Positions 43,989 to 54,462 of a stretch of DNA of 64,000 nt are shown piece by piece. The translations under genes and the position numbers were made by a program. The notes below the pieces were generated by a model that worked only from the letters and a program-made list of their open reading frames with translations, had not been told where the DNA came from and made no database searches. Each line of letters begins with the position of its first letter. Position 1 is the first letter of the stretch. This stretch comes from Ruminococcus flavefaciens (GTDB lineage Bacteria; Bacillota; Clostridia; Oscillospirales; Ruminococcaceae), in assembly GCA_002373775.1 (NCBI GenBank), contig DFJW01000113.1, positions 1 through 64,000 of the forward strand. Direction: 5' to 3'.

Positions 43989-44435
43989 ATGAAAGTAATT
44001 TTTTTACAGGATGTTAAAGGCTCCGGCAAAAAAGGCGAGGTAAAGAACGTTGCCGACGGATACGCAAGAAACATGCTCCTGCCCAAGGGATACGCTGTTG
44101 AAGCTACTCCCCAGAATATGACAAAGCTCCAGGGACAGCAGTCCTCTGCCCAGCACAAGATAGATCTGGAGAAGCAGGCTGCTTCTGAAGCTGCTGCCAA
44201 GCTCAAAGGCAAGACCGTGAACATCATAGCTAAAGCCGGAAACGGCGGCAAGCTCTTCGGTTCTGTAACTGCTGCCAATGTCGCTGAAGCTCTCGCTGCA
44301 CAGTACGGAGTGAACGTTGACAAAAAGAAGATCTCCCTCAGCACTGAGATCAAGAACTTCGGCTCATACAATGCCGTTATCAAGCTCTATAACGGCATCT
44401 CCGAAACCGTTGGCGTAGAAGTCAGCGAGGGCTGA
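43989..44435 (+). CDS. rplI: 50S ribosomal protein L9
   Basis: 148 residues, normal length. [18 protein letters not shown] and [20 protein letters not shown] are the N-terminal rRNA-binding domain, followed by the long helix and the C-terminal domain ([15 protein letters not shown]). It begins 23 bases after gdpP with AAGGAAA upstream, in the conserved cluster. Confidence 0.98.
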   Translation: MKVIFLQDVKGSGKKGEVKNVADGYARNMLLPKGYAVEATPQNMTKLQGQQSSAQHKIDLEKQAASEAAAKLKGKTVNIIAKAGNGGKLFGSVTAANVAEALAAQYGVNVDKKKISLSTEIKNFGSYNAVIKLYNGISETVGVEVSEG

Positions 44436-44442
44436 TCGTGCT

Positions 44443-45798
44443 ATGGATGAAAATGATATCATTGTCTCCGCCCGTGAGATGCCGCACAGCATCGAGGCGG
44501 AGCAATCCGTTATTGGAGCAGTCATCGCTGATCCGTCAGTCATTTCAACTGTTCTTGAACTCGTAAAACCCGAGTACTTCTACAGTCCTCAGCATAAGGA
44601 GCTTTTCAGGATCATACAGACACTGTTCACAGGTACTACTCCTGTCGATATCGTCACTGTACTCAATGAAGCCGAAAAGCGCCATATATTCGAAACAGCT
44701 GCCGACGGCAGACGCTATCTCAGCGAGATAGCCAACATTCTCCCATCCACTGCGAATGTCGAGAGTTACTGCAAGATCGTTGCCGACAAATATCTCGTCC
44801 GCCAGCTTGCGGCTGCTGCAAGATCTATACTCGAAGATGTACAGTCCGGCGAACACGACTCACAGCTGCTTCTCGATGCAGCTGAACAGAAAATATATGA
44901 CATCCGTCAGGGACGCGATGTGAATGGTCTCGTTCCTCTTGGAGATGCTATATATGAGGCGTACACCCGTCTCGGCGACATAACCGGTCCGGACAAGGAA
45001 CAGTTCATCGGCGCCCGGACAGGATTCACCCTCCTGGACAACATCACTTCAGGTCTCAATAAATCAGACCTGATAATCATTGCTGCGCGTCCCGGTATGG
45101 GAAAAACTTCGTTTGCAATGAATATCGCCGTAAACGTGGCAAGACGCACTGAAAAGGAAGTCGTGACTTTCAACCTGGAAATGTCCCGCGAGCAGCTCGC
45201 TACCAGAATACTCTCAACAGAGGCGCTGGTCGAATCGAATGCTCTGCGAAGCGGACGCATAAGTGGCGAGGAATGGTCGCGTCTGGCTACAGCTACAGAC
45301 TATCTCAGCACTATACCGATGTTTATAGACGATACCGGTTCAACTACCGTGCAGCAGATAAAAGCTAAACTGAGACGCACCAAGAACCTCGGACTCGTTA
45401 TAATCGACTACCTTCAGCTCATGGATTCCACTACTCATTCCGATAACCGTGTGCTTATCATTTCAGAGATAACCCGTCAGCTGAAACTCATGGCAAAGGA
45501 ACTCATGGTCCCGGTCATACTCCTTTCGCAGCTTTCCCGTGCCGTTGAAGGCCGTACCGACAAACGTCCCATGCTCTCAGACCTGCGTGAATCGGGTTCT
45601 ATCGAGCAGGATGCGGATATCGTTCTTTTCCTTTACCGTGAAGCATATTACGACAAACAGAGCCAGAGGCCCAATATCTCTGAATGTATCGTTGCTAAAA
45701 ACCGTCACGGTGAAACAGGTACTGTTGAACTCGTCTGGGACGGTCAGTATACACGATTCTCAAATCCGGATATGAGCGAAGTGCCGGGTGATATATGA
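44443..45798 (+). CDS. dnaB: Replicative DNA helicase DnaB
   Basis: 451 residues. N-terminal domain starts with MPHSIEAEQSVIGAVIADP; RecA-like motor has Walker A AARPGMGKTSFAMN, Walker B LVIIDYLQLM, and the switch region LRESGSIEQDADIVLFLYR. DnaB is the hexameric helicase of the fork. The start lies seven bases after rplI; its stop overlaps tilS by four bases (ATGA). Confidence 0.98.
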   Translation: MDENDIIVSAREMPHSIEAEQSVIGAVIADPSVISTVLELVKPEYFYSPQHKELFRIIQTLFTGTTPVDIVTVLNEAEKRHIFETAADGRRYLSEIANILPSTANVESYCKIVADKYLVRQLAAAARSILEDVQSGEHDSQLLLDAAEQKIYDIRQGRDVNGLVPLGDAIYEAYTRLGDITGPDKEQFIGARTGFTLLDNITSGLNKSDLIIIAARPGMGKTSFAMNIAVNVARRTEKEVVTFNLEMSREQLATRILSTEALVESNALRSGRISGEEWSRLATATDYLSTIPMFIDDTGSTTVQQIKAKLRRTKNLGLVIIDYLQLMDSTTHSDNRVLIISEITRQLKLMAKELMVPVILLSQLSRAVEGRTDKRPMLSDLRESGSIEQDADIVLFLYREAYYDKQSQRPNISECIVAKNRHGETGTVELVWDGQYTRFSNPDMSEVPGDI

Positions 45799-47138
45799 TG
45801 CTTGAAAAAATATGCGCTCTCGCACGAAGATACGATATGTTCGGGCAGTGCAGCAATGTTGTCTGCGGACTATCCGGAGGTGCTGACAGCGTAGGACTGC
45901 TGCTCGCTCTCCATGAGCTTTCAGATACGCTCGGCATCACGGTCTCAGCACTGCATGTGAACCATTGCCTCCGCGGTGCTGAAAGTGACAGGGACGAAAA
46001 CTTCTGCCGTGAACTCTGCCAGAGAATTGGTATATCATTCAAGGCTGTTTCATGCGACGTAAAAAGCTATGCCAATGAGCATTCCCTTTCGGATGAAGAA
46101 GCTGCAAGGATACTGAGATACCGCCTGTTCGCTGAAAATTCCGAAGGCGCACTCATCGCAACTGCTCACAACGCCGGCGATGTCCTCGAAACCGCTCTGC
46201 TCAACCTTATACGCGGAACAGGTCTGAAAGGCATCGCAAGTATACCTCCGGTCCGCGGAAATATAGTCCGCCCGATGCTCACTGTCACCAGAAAAGAGAT
46301 CGAAGCGTTTCTCGAAGAACACGGTCAGGAGCATATAACTGACAGCACCAACCTTACCGAAGACTATACCCGCAATAAAATACGCCGCCGCATCATACCG
46401 CTGATGCAGGAGATAAATCCTTCCCTTATCCCGACTTCCATACACTCTATGGAGACGCTGAGAGAAGAGAATGAGTTCATCGAATCCGAAACAGACCGCG
46501 TTTATTCCGCATGCAGGAACGGCAATGCGCTCAGCTGTCTGTCCGGTCATGCAGCCGTCATAAGAAAGCGCTGCATCGCCCGCCTGCTTTCCGATAATTC
46601 CGTCCCCTACTCATCGGACAGACTTGTAAAAGCAGATGAGATACTGGTAAATGGCGGAAAACTCAACGTCAGCGGCAGATTGTTCCTTATCGGTGAAAAC
46701 GGAGGCATCCGGCTCGAAAGCATCCCTGAAGAAGCTGGATACTGTGAATTGTCAGCTGACCTTCAGATCGGCGACAATCCCATTTTCCCGGACAGAGTAC
46801 TGAATTGCCGTATTATCAAATGTGATGATTTGACGAAATTATCGTCCGTTCATAAAAAATTAACATTTTACATGTTAGATTATGATAAAATAATAGGCAG
46901 AGCTGTTGTCCGGAACCGCCGTTACGGCGACAGGATAAAGCTCTGTGGAAGAGACCACACCTCATCCGTAAAGAAACTTATCAACGAAAGAGTACCTGCC
47001 GAAAAGAGAAGCACTATGCACTTCATCGAGGATGAGCAGGGTACTATATTCGCCGAGCATATCGGCATAGCCGGAAGAGTCGCAGTTACAGCGGATACCC
47101 GGAACTGCCTGATACTAACTGTCAGGACTAATAACTGA
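45795..47138 (+). CDS. tilS: tRNA(Ile)-lysidine synthetase
   Basis: 447 residues. The PP-loop SGGADS (about residue 28-33) binds ATP, and LHVNHCLRG with HNAGDVLETALLNLIRGTG complete the N-type domain; the C-terminal TilS_C domain includes RRYGDRIKLCGRDHTSSVKKL. TilS makes lysidine at the wobble C of tRNA-Ile(CAU). Two in-frame ATGs (45795 and 45798) are possible starts. The usual hpt gene between tilS and ftsH is absent. An AT-rich patch at about 46800-46900 stands out from the rest of the gene. Confidence 0.96.
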   Translation: MMLEKICALARRYDMFGQCSNVVCGLSGGADSVGLLLALHELSDTLGITVSALHVNHCLRGAESDRDENFCRELCQRIGISFKAVSCDVKSYANEHSLSDEEAARILRYRLFAENSEGALIATAHNAGDVLETALLNLIRGTGLKGIASIPPVRGNIVRPMLTVTRKEIEAFLEEHGQEHITDSTNLTEDYTRNKIRRRIIPLMQEINPSLIPTSIHSMETLREENEFIESETDRVYSACRNGNALSCLSGHAAVIRKRCIARLLSDNSVPYSSDRLVKADEILVNGGKLNVSGRLFLIGENGGIRLESIPEEAGYCELSADLQIGDNPIFPDRVLNCRIIKCDDLTKLSSVHKKLTFYMLDYDKIIGRAVVRNRRYGDRIKLCGRDHTSSVKKLINERVPAEKRSTMHFIEDEQGTIFAEHIGIAGRVAVTADTRNCLILTVRTNN

Positions 47139-47154
47139 TCGGAGTGGATAATAT

Positions 47155-49083
47155 TTGACACCAAAAAAGAACAGAGGCATTTTCACCTACCTGCTCGTCA
47201 TCGCCGTAGCTGTCGGTCTGATATTCTTTGTCAGCTCAAAGCTCTCCGGAGGCAGCGATAAAAAAGACTACAATGAGATCATGGAGCTCTTCGATAACTA
47301 CCAGATCTCAGAATATGAACTTGATCTCGGTACCGGTGAACTCACTTATGTTATCAGAGGAGAAAGCGGCAAGAAAAAGTACGAAGTGCCGAATGTCAGC
47401 ATCTTCCTCGAAGAGACCAAGAACTACAGAAAAAACTACAACAATAAATACAGCGGCGAGGATGAGACTCTCACCCAGAACTACATCAAGATCACTGACA
47501 GAAGCTGGCTGTATTCACTTATACCGGTCGTTCTCACAGTCCTGCTCGGTATCGCTATCCTCTACTTCATGATGAAGCAGAGCGGAGGCGGCGGAAAGTA
47601 CACCTCCTTCGGCAAGGCAAATCTGAAGAATCAGGCAAATGCCCGAAAGGCTACATTCAATGATGTTGCCGGTGCTGACGAAGAAAAACAGGAACTTGAA
47701 GAGATCGTTGACTTCCTCAAGCATCCGAACAAGTATAAGGAGATCGGCGCTAAAGTGCCTAAGGGCGTGCTCCTGCTCGGCCCTCCCGGTACCGGTAAAA
47801 CTCTCCTTGCAAGAGCTGTTGCAGGCGAGGCTGGCTGCCCGTTCTTCCCTATATCCGGCTCAGACTTCGTTGAAATGTTCGTCGGTGTCGGTGCTTCCCG
47901 TGTAAGAGACCTTTTTGAACAGGCTAAGAAGCATGCTCCTGCTATCATATTCATTGATGAGATAGACGCTGTAGGACGTCACAGAGGCGCAGGTCTCGGC
48001 GGCGGACACGATGAGCGTGAACAGACGCTCAACCAGCTCCTCGTTGAAATGGACGGCTTTACTGGCAATGAGAGCGTAATAGTCATTGCGGCTACCAACC
48101 GCCGTGATATCCTTGATCCTGCTCTTCTGCGTCCGGGACGTTTCGACCGCCAGATCGTTGTCGGATACCCCGATGTCAAGGGACGTGAAGAGATACTCAG
48201 AGTTCACGCTAAGAATAAGCCCCTCGGTCCCGATGTTGACCTGAAGATAATAGCTCAGACAACGCAGGGATTCACAGGTGCCGACCTTGAGAACCTTCTC
48301 AACGAAGCCGCTCTCCTTGCCGCAAGACAGGACAGAATGGCTATAACTGAGGCTGATATCGAAGAGGCTACCATGAAGGTCATCGCCGGTCCGGAGAAGA
48401 AGTCAAGGATCGTTACAGAACACGACAAGCGTGTTACTGCGTACCACGAAGCCGGTCATGCAGTTGCTGCATATAATCTTCCGACACAGGATAAAGTCCA
48501 TCAGGTAACTATCATACAGCGCGGAATGGCTGCCGGTCTTACTGTTACAAGACCTGACAATGATGATATGTTCGTTTCACGCAACCAGATGCGCGAGAAG
48601 ATCGTAATGCTCCTCGGCGGACGTGTTGCTGAAGAGATATTCATCGACGATATCTCCACCGGAGCTTCAAACGATATCGAGCGCGCAACTTCCACTGCAA
48701 GAAGCATGGTCACAAAGTACGGCTTCTCCGGAAAACTCGGCACAGTCGTTTACGGCTCTGACAACGATGAAGTGTTCCTCGGCAAGGATTACGGTCATAC
48801 ACGCAATTACAGTGAAGCTGTTGCCGCTCAGATCGACGAGGAAGTTAAGTCCATCATTGACAAGGCACACAGTGAGTGTACGGCTCTTATCAAGGCTAAT
48901 GAAGATAAGATGCACCTCCTTGCCAAGTACCTGCTCAAATTCGAAAAGATCGACGGTCCTGAGTTCGAAAAGCTCATGAGAGGCGAACTTACAGAGGATG
49001 TGCTGAACGAGCCCGTTGCTGCTGCATCTGACGAAAGCGCTGCCGGATCCGAAGATACGACTGATACTGATGTAACAGAATAA
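47155..49083 (+). CDS. ftsH: ATP-dependent zinc metalloprotease FtsH
   Basis: 642 residues. Two N-terminal membrane spans flank an outer domain (about 30-115), then an AAA+ domain ([19 protein letters not shown], second region of homology [20 protein letters not shown]) and a zinc protease with HEAGH at residues 431-435. FtsH removes damaged membrane and regulatory proteins. The start is a TTG at 47155, with GGAGTGG about ten bases before it; no better start is near the conserved N-terminus. The acidic C-terminal tail is normal for the family. Confidence 0.97.
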   Translation: MTPKKNRGIFTYLLVIAVAVGLIFFVSSKLSGGSDKKDYNEIMELFDNYQISEYELDLGTGELTYVIRGESGKKKYEVPNVSIFLEETKNYRKNYNNKYSGEDETLTQNYIKITDRSWLYSLIPVVLTVLLGIAILYFMMKQSGGGGKYTSFGKANLKNQANARKATFNDVAGADEEKQELEEIVDFLKHPNKYKEIGAKVPKGVLLLGPPGTGKTLLARAVAGEAGCPFFPISGSDFVEMFVGVGASRVRDLFEQAKKHAPAIIFIDEIDAVGRHRGAGLGGGHDEREQTLNQLLVEMDGFTGNESVIVIAATNRRDILDPALLRPGRFDRQIVVGYPDVKGREEILRVHAKNKPLGPDVDLKIIAQTTQGFTGADLENLLNEAALLAARQDRMAITEADIEEATMKVIAGPEKKSRIVTEHDKRVTAYHEAGHAVAAYNLPTQDKVHQVTIIQRGMAAGLTVTRPDNDDMFVSRNQMREKIVMLLGGRVAEEIFIDDISTGASNDIERATSTARSMVTKYGFSGKLGTVVYGSDNDEVFLGKDYGHTRNYSEAVAAQIDEEVKSIIDKAHSECTALIKANEDKMHLLAKYLLKFEKIDGPEFEKLMRGELTEDVLNEPVAAASDESAAGSEDTTDTDVTE

Positions 49084-49100
49084 ATAATATGATAAAATGA

Positions 49101-49140
49101 TCCGGGAGGTCCTTTGTGAGGGACCTCCCGGAATTTTTGT
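49101..49140 (+). terminator. Terminator of the RNase J-ftsH region
   Basis: A perfect 12-bp stem (49101-49112 with 49121-49132), then AATTTTTG. On the other strand ATTTTA follows, so it may also serve the cellulosomal gene at 49158. Confidence 0.88.
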
Positions 49141-49157
49141 ATCATTTTGTTTTACTT

Positions 49158-52088
49158 TCAGTTCTGATTCTCATGGAAGAAGTAAGGAAGTGCATCGTAG
49201 ACATAGTGTCTTACATGTCCCCACCAGTGATCTCTTCCGTCGGCTACCAAGAAATAGAAGTTGCCCTTGGAGAAATCCGATGTGGTCGTGAAGCGTTTTG
49301 TATCCTTCATAAGAGGCTCTATGAGTCCCTTCATGTTGTTGTACGCCAGATCCTTTGAACCGGTCGCTGCAAATATGAAGTACTCATTCTGCTTGAATCC
49401 AAACTTGTCTATCGCGTTCTGGAGACCTGTGAGTCCGCCCCAGCAATGTCCCGACAACGGCATGTAATATGCGCAGATATCAAGGCAGTTTATGAACATG
49501 TTCCACGTCGAACCGCCGCCCATTGAGAAACCGCCGTATGCACGGTGATATCTCGATGCCTTCAGTCCGCTCTCTGTTGTGTTCTCAGCGTAGGTGGAAT
49601 ACTTGCTCTCGATATACGGGATCACGCTCTGACGCATTTCGTTCCAAACCGTTCCTGCACCCATATTGTTGTCAGGCGCCGGGCATCCGTTGAACGTGGG
49701 AGTTACTACGATGAGCGGTTCGAGTTCACCGTTCATTATCATGTGGTCAAGGATGTTATGAAGTTTTACATCATTGCTGAAAATCGTATTTTCATTCTCT
49801 CCGCCGCCGTGCATGAGATAGAATACATTGTACTTCTTGTTCTCATCATAGCCGTATGGCAGATAGACATTCATGCTCTTATTGCCGTTTATGCCGGTGT
49901 AGTTTTCCTTTATTATCCTTCCTGCCTGCGGGCATGTCTCGTTCACATACTTATCAGGAGCTGCCTTGAAGGCAAGTGCAGGATCATAATTGAAATTACT
50001 CGGCTCAGGCTCAGGTGTATTGTCAGGGAATTCCTTTACTCTTCCGAGGATGAAATTCTGTATGAGCACCATATCATTCAGCTCATACTCTGTACTCCTG
50101 TCAACGTCTCCTGCCAGCTTTGCATTGTCGTCCTTGAAGCCCTTGGTAACTGCTTTTCTTGCGAGTGCCATATCGAAGCTGTCAACGTATCCGTCAAAGT
50201 TGATGTCTCCGAGGATGAGCTGTCCGCCTTTAGCGCCTTCAATGACTGTCCCTGCTTCTGCTGCACAGGCTTCATCAATGTAGAAGCTGTTCCTGCCGCT
50301 TTCAGTCTCAACATACACATAAATATCCTTTGCATTCTCAGGTATCTTGAATGATGTATTCGCAAGCTGTACCCATTTGCCGTCAAGTGCTGTAGCAGTT
50401 GCTATCTTATCGTAATGCGGCTTATCATCGGCATCGTTATACTGAAGTGTCAGGTGGAAAGTCTCGGGACTTCCGGAATTGCCCATAACATCCACGCTGA
50501 AACTGTAGGCTTTACCTGCCTCAAAACTGCTGCTGAGCTGCTTGATCGCGCCGTTCCATGCAGCCTCTCTGCCGTCAACGTAAAGTGAACGGTTGCCTGA
50601 ATATGATGTGCCGCTCTTTGTGGTCACGCTTGCTGAACCGCGTCCGCTCCATTTATCGGAACCGTTTTCGAATGTGCTGTGGAACAGATATCCGTCTTCC
50701 AGCACTTCACCGCCGCTGCCGCTGAACTTCCACCAGTCAACGTTGAAAAGGTAGCCGCTGCCGCCTTTGAATACGAGATAGAGGTCCTGTACGCCTTCTA
50801 CAGATGTATCGCAGGACACTTCCTGCCACTTCTGCCAGCCGTCAGTTGACGGCACATCGCAGGAACCTATGAGCGGTCCGCTTGCACTGCCGGTGTGCAG
50901 CTCTAAGGTACCGCCTTCTGTTGCAGATGCTACACTGGCGGTAAACGAAGTTGCTCCGTCTCCGAAGTCCACGCCCTTTACCTTAATGTAGTCGCCGTTT
51001 TCTATGTTGCATACATCCATGCCGCCTTCGCTGCACTTTTCGGTGCCTATACCGTCGCTCCAGCATATGGTCTCTGCTTCGTTTCTCACAAAGGGATCAA
51101 GATATCCAACCTGCGCAGGACCGGTCTTTGTGGGAGTGATGACCGGTATCGAACCGTCAGAATTGTACTCGAATTCGTCTACACATACGCTTCTGTCGAA
51201 TGTTCCGCCGTTCTTCAGGCTTGCATCGTGATAGAAGAGATAGGACTTGCCCTTGAAATCCACAACGCCCGGATGATTGGTGTAGCAGTTGTGCCTCTTC
51301 ATTACCTGTCCGCCGTAAGTCCACGGACCTGTCGGTGAAGGAGCTGTGGAATAGCCGAGGCTCTCGGATTTTTCACCGTTGTAGAAAGAGGCGTATACAA
51401 GATAATACAGGCTGCCGCGCTTATAGAACCAAGGACCTTCGCCGTAGGAAGTAGGTCTTTCATCATCTCCTGGACCGAAGCTCTGCTGAGTCATGTCAAA
51501 ATGCTTGATGCTGCCCTTCAATGATATCATATCTTCATTGAGCTGAACGTAGTAGCATGTCGGATTTCCGAACATGAGCCACGCCTGTCCGTCATCGTCA
51601 ATATATACGGTAGGATCTATATAATCCCAGTTCGGACCGCACAGCGGCTTTCCTAAAGCATCCTTGAAAGGACCTGTGGGGCTGTCCGCTACAGCAACAC
51701 CTATTGCTCTTCCTCCGCCTGATTTGTTTTCAAGTGTAACGTAATAGTAGAACTTGCCGTTGCGCTCTACACACTGTGCTGCCCACGCTGAATCCTCTTT
51801 TCCCCAGCTGAAACTGTCCCATGAGAGGATAGTGCCGTGGTCTGTCCAGTTCTGCATATCCTTGGACGAATAGCAGTGCCAGTCGGGCATAAAGTAAAAA
51901 CTTGAATTTGGCTTGTCACTTCCGGTATACACATAAACTGTATCCCCGTAGACCATGGGTGCAGGATCGGTAGAGAATATGGTCTGCACCATAGGATTAT
52001 CCGCATGTGCAGTACTCATCGGCATAGCTGAAAAAGCTGATACTGATGCAAGCACAGCTGCGGAAACAGTTGACACAAATCGTTTCAT
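49158..52088 (-). CDS. Cellulosomal GH43-CBM6-CBM-dockerin-CE1 enzyme
   Basis: 976 residues. Signal peptide 1-29; GH43 five-bladed propeller about 30-330 with STDPAPMV (Asp41 catalytic base) and later acidic residues; CBM6 about 335-460 (RNEAETICWSDGI to VDWWKFSG); a CBM22/CBM4_9-like jelly roll about 470-620; a dockerin about 635-695 (DINFDGYVDSFDMALARKA, DVDRSTEYELNDMVLIQNF); and a CE1 esterase about 710-976 with the nucleophile in GGFSMGGG and a C-terminal DHWWGHV histidine. It probably removes arabinose and feruloyl or acetyl groups from arabinoxylan; exact linkages are inference. AAGGAGG lies before the ATG. Confidence 0.92.
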   Translation of the reverse strand: MKRFVSTVSAAVLASVSAFSAMPMSTAHADNPMVQTIFSTDPAPMVYGDTVYVYTGSDKPNSSFYFMPDWHCYSSKDMQNWTDHGTILSWDSFSWGKEDSAWAAQCVERNGKFYYYVTLENKSGGGRAIGVAVADSPTGPFKDALGKPLCGPNWDYIDPTVYIDDDGQAWLMFGNPTCYYVQLNEDMISLKGSIKHFDMTQQSFGPGDDERPTSYGEGPWFYKRGSLYYLVYASFYNGEKSESLGYSTAPSPTGPWTYGGQVMKRHNCYTNHPGVVDFKGKSYLFYHDASLKNGGTFDRSVCVDEFEYNSDGSIPVITPTKTGPAQVGYLDPFVRNEAETICWSDGIGTEKCSEGGMDVCNIENGDYIKVKGVDFGDGATSFTASVASATEGGTLELHTGSASGPLIGSCDVPSTDGWQKWQEVSCDTSVEGVQDLYLVFKGGSGYLFNVDWWKFSGSGGEVLEDGYLFHSTFENGSDKWSGRGSASVTTKSGTSYSGNRSLYVDGREAAWNGAIKQLSSSFEAGKAYSFSVDVMGNSGSPETFHLTLQYNDADDKPHYDKIATATALDGKWVQLANTSFKIPENAKDIYVYVETESGRNSFYIDEACAAEAGTVIEGAKGGQLILGDINFDGYVDSFDMALARKAVTKGFKDDNAKLAGDVDRSTEYELNDMVLIQNFILGRVKEFPDNTPEPEPSNFNYDPALAFKAAPDKYVNETCPQAGRIIKENYTGINGNKSMNVYLPYGYDENKKYNVFYLMHGGGENENTIFSNDVKLHNILDHMIMNGELEPLIVVTPTFNGCPAPDNNMGAGTVWNEMRQSVIPYIESKYSTYAENTTESGLKASRYHRAYGGFSMGGGSTWNMFINCLDICAYYMPLSGHCWGGLTGLQNAIDKFGFKQNEYFIFAATGSKDLAYNNMKGLIEPLMKDTKRFTTTSDFSKGNFYFLVADGRDHWWGHVRHYVYDALPYFFHENQN

Positions 52089-52130
52089 TTTAATACCTCC
52101 TTGTGGATCTGATACTTTCCCATTAAATAA

Positions 52131-52159
52131 ATTTTATCAATTTATTCATATTATTTCAA
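52131..52159 (-). promoter_or_regulatory. Promoter of the GH43/CE1 gene
   Basis: On the minus strand TTGAAA (52154-52159), 17-base spacer, TAAAAT (52131-52136). Confidence 0.6.
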
Positions 52160-52292
52160 CTCACAAAATGAAGATAAAGTGGACAAAACTGATAATCTCT
52201 ATGTTTTCTTCACACTATTTATTCAACTCTTAACATTATTTTGTACACGGAAACGGACGGCATGCGATATTAGCTGTCAGCCTCATGCACAC

Positions 52293-52321
52293 TTGAATTA
52301 TGCGGCGTTATGTTATATAAT
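52293..52321 (+). promoter_or_regulatory. Promoter of the FliB-family gene
   Basis: TTGAAT (52293-52298), 17-base spacer, TATAAT (52316-52321). The start point near 52328 excludes the longer reading frame that would begin at 52310. The region 52160-52292 between the two promoters holds no gene that I can see. Confidence 0.72.
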
Positions 52322-52375
52322 ATTTACATGGTATTTCATATCCAGAAATGCGGAATAACGAAAGGAGACGGTATC

Positions 52376-53395
52376 ATGATCTGCCGCACACCGGGATACG
52401 CCCGCAAATTCAGATGTATCGCCGATAAATGCAGAGATAACTGCTGTATCGGCTGGGAGATAGATATTGATGAGGAGACCGGCGATTTTTACAGCAGCGT
52501 CAGCGGAAGTTTCGGAAAACGACTGAAAGACAATATCAGGGACGGCTGCTTCGTCCTCGGAGAAAATGAGCGATGTCCGTTCCTTAACAGCCGAGACCTC
52601 TGCGATATCTACATCACTCTCGGAGAAGAGCATCTGTGTCAGATATGCCGCGATCATCCGCGGTATTTTGAATGGTTCGGCGACATCAAGGAGGGCGGTA
52701 TAGGTATGAGCTGTGAGGAAGCTGCAAGGCTCATCCTTTCGTCCGATTTCTCACTAACCGAGACCGAGATACCGGATGAAGGTTACACGGATGTCGATTC
52801 AGAGCTGTATCCCCTGCTGCTTTCTGCCCGCAGCATCATCATAGACAAGCTAATGAACTGCGAACTCGCTGATTCAGTAAAATATGTACTTGAATTCGCT
52901 GAAAAACTTCAGGATAATATCGACTGCGGCATACTCCGTCTGCCGGAGGTGACAGGTACGCTGCCCTCTTCTGCTCCTGATATGCGCGGGGTCTTCAGCT
53001 TCTATCAGACACTTGAACCCATAAGCCCGGACTGGATACCTGCTCTCGAAAGGTATTCGAATATTGCCGGAAACGCAATAAATGTCGTACCTGAAAGCGA
53101 TAACGAACTCAGGCGGATCGCAGTTTACTTCATCTTCCGTTACTTTATGAAAAGCGTTTTCGACGGTGACGTTCTCTCACGGGTGAAACTCGCTGCCGTA
53201 AGCACATGGATGATCGGTAAGCTCTGGCAATGCCGGATGCACGAAAAAGGCAGCTGTTCCTTTGAAGAACGCTGCCTCATCGCCAAAAGCTATTCTAAAG
53301 AGATAGAGTATTGCGAAGAAAATATCGCTGCCCTCGCCGAAGCCTCATATGAAATGGCATGCTTCGCTTCGTCAGCTATTGCCGGTCTGTTCTGA
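52376..53395 (+). CDS. FliB-family (flagellin lysine N-methylase-like) cysteine-rich protein
   Basis: About 339 residues. The N-terminal cysteine pattern CRDNCCIGW, ERCPFLNSRDLCDIY, LGEEHLCQICRDHPRYFE and IGMSCEEAARLIL is that of the FliB family, whose Salmonella member methylates flagellin lysines. The cysteines probably bind an Fe-S cluster. The family is also common in non-flagellated Clostridia, and no flagellar gene is in this window, so another substrate is likely. The ATG at 52376 has AAAGGAG eight bases upstream. It ends five bases from the GH5 gene on the other strand. Confidence 0.85.
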   Translation: MICRTPGYARKFRCIADKCRDNCCIGWEIDIDEETGDFYSSVSGSFGKRLKDNIRDGCFVLGENERCPFLNSRDLCDIYITLGEEHLCQICRDHPRYFEWFGDIKEGGIGMSCEEAARLILSSDFSLTETEIPDEGYTDVDSELYPLLLSARSIIIDKLMNCELADSVKYVLEFAEKLQDNIDCGILRLPEVTGTLPSSAPDMRGVFSFYQTLEPISPDWIPALERYSNIAGNAINVVPESDNELRRIAVYFIFRYFMKSVFDGDVLSRVKLAAVSTWMIGKLWQCRMHEKGSCSFEERCLIAKSYSKEIEYCEENIAALAEASYEMACFASSAIAGLF

Positions 53396-53400
53396 TTCGA

Positions 53401-54345
53401 TCAGAGACATTCGAGCAGTCTGGAGCGAGCACCGTCAAGGCGGCTGTCGCTTATGCCGAAATCCATGCCCTTGTAACTCCATGCGCATCTGCCTATGCCG
53501 TGCTTATTGAATACTGAATTGATATCCTTGTACCACGCGATAGTGTCCTCAGGCGAAACTACGTCGATAACTCCGTATTCACCGCAGTACAGCTCAACAC
53601 CGTACTTCTCCGCCTGCTTTATCGCAGTGGAGAAAAGCTCCTCAAAATACTGCTCACCGCATCCGGAATTGTTATACGAAACTCTTTCGCTGGGTTCGAT
53701 ATCATCTGTCCAGTATGCGCCCTGATGTGTGAATTTCAGCGGCTCATAGCAGTGCATGTTGTATATTATATTCTCATCGTATGGTGCATCAAGGAACTGC
53801 ACTGTATCTGCTGCATTGTTCTTGTAGCTGCCGACAAGTATCTTTGTCAGCGGTGCATGAACTCTGATGCGGGCAATACAGGTCTCCGCTATCTTTTTCC
53901 ATGGATCAAGGAAACTCTCATCCGTGATCTCGTTGAGCAGTTCAAAAGCCACGTTCTCGGGATATCCGCCAAAAAGCTCTGCTATTCTTTCCCATATCCT
54001 GTAGAAGCGTTCCTGATATTCTTCGCTCTCGAAGAATCCGCTCTCGCTCTCGCTGTAATAATCAAATGAAAAACCTGCTGTTTTATGAAGATCAAGTACT
54101 ACATTCAGTCCATGCTTTCTGCAAAGCTCTACCGCATTTTCAAGTCTCCTGAAACCGCGGTCAAGGAGCCTGCCTTCGCCGTCCTGAATTATGTTATAAT
54201 CGAAGGGTATACGGACATGGTCAACGCCCCATGATGCGATAGTTTCAATGTCCTTTTCTGTTATAAAATTGTCGAGATGATGCTCGTTATAATTGCACTG
54301 TGAAAGCCAGCCGCCTAAATTGATACCTTTTGTAAAATTGTTCAT
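53401..54345 (-). CDS. GH5 glycoside hydrolase, no signal peptide
   Basis: 314 residues. KGINLGGWLSQC, WGVDHVRIPFDYNII, VVLDLHKTAG and VAFELLNEI (acid/base Glu) with YCGEYGV (nucleophile Glu) are the GH5 TIM-barrel marks. It starts straight with the catalytic domain, with no signal peptide, dockerin or CBM, so it is probably cytoplasmic and may cut imported oligosaccharides; exo- or endo-action on beta-glucans or mannans cannot be told. GGAGGAACG lies upstream of the ATG. Confidence 0.92.
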   Translation of the reverse strand: MNNFTKGINLGGWLSQCNYNEHHLDNFITEKDIETIASWGVDHVRIPFDYNIIQDGEGRLLDRGFRRLENAVELCRKHGLNVVLDLHKTAGFSFDYYSESESGFFESEEYQERFYRIWERIAELFGGYPENVAFELLNEITDESFLDPWKKIAETCIARIRVHAPLTKILVGSYKNNAADTVQFLDAPYDENIIYNMHCYEPLKFTHQGAYWTDDIEPSERVSYNNSGCGEQYFEELFSTAIKQAEKYGVELYCGEYGVIDVVSPEDTIAWYKDINSVFNKHGIGRCAWSYKGMDFGISDSRLDGARSRLLECL

Positions 54346-54462
54346 GATACGTTCCTCCCTTTTACTGAATTATACTTCATTACGGAGGATAAATATATCA
54401 CTAAATTTTGAAAAATGGTATTTTTTTGATGTCAGTTGCAGGATTCCTGCTAAGCCTTTACA

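Noticed and set aside
52310-52375. Longer start for the FliB-family protein
   Set aside because: It begins inside the promoter -10 region; the ATG at 52376 has AAAGGAG at the right distance and fits the family N-terminus.
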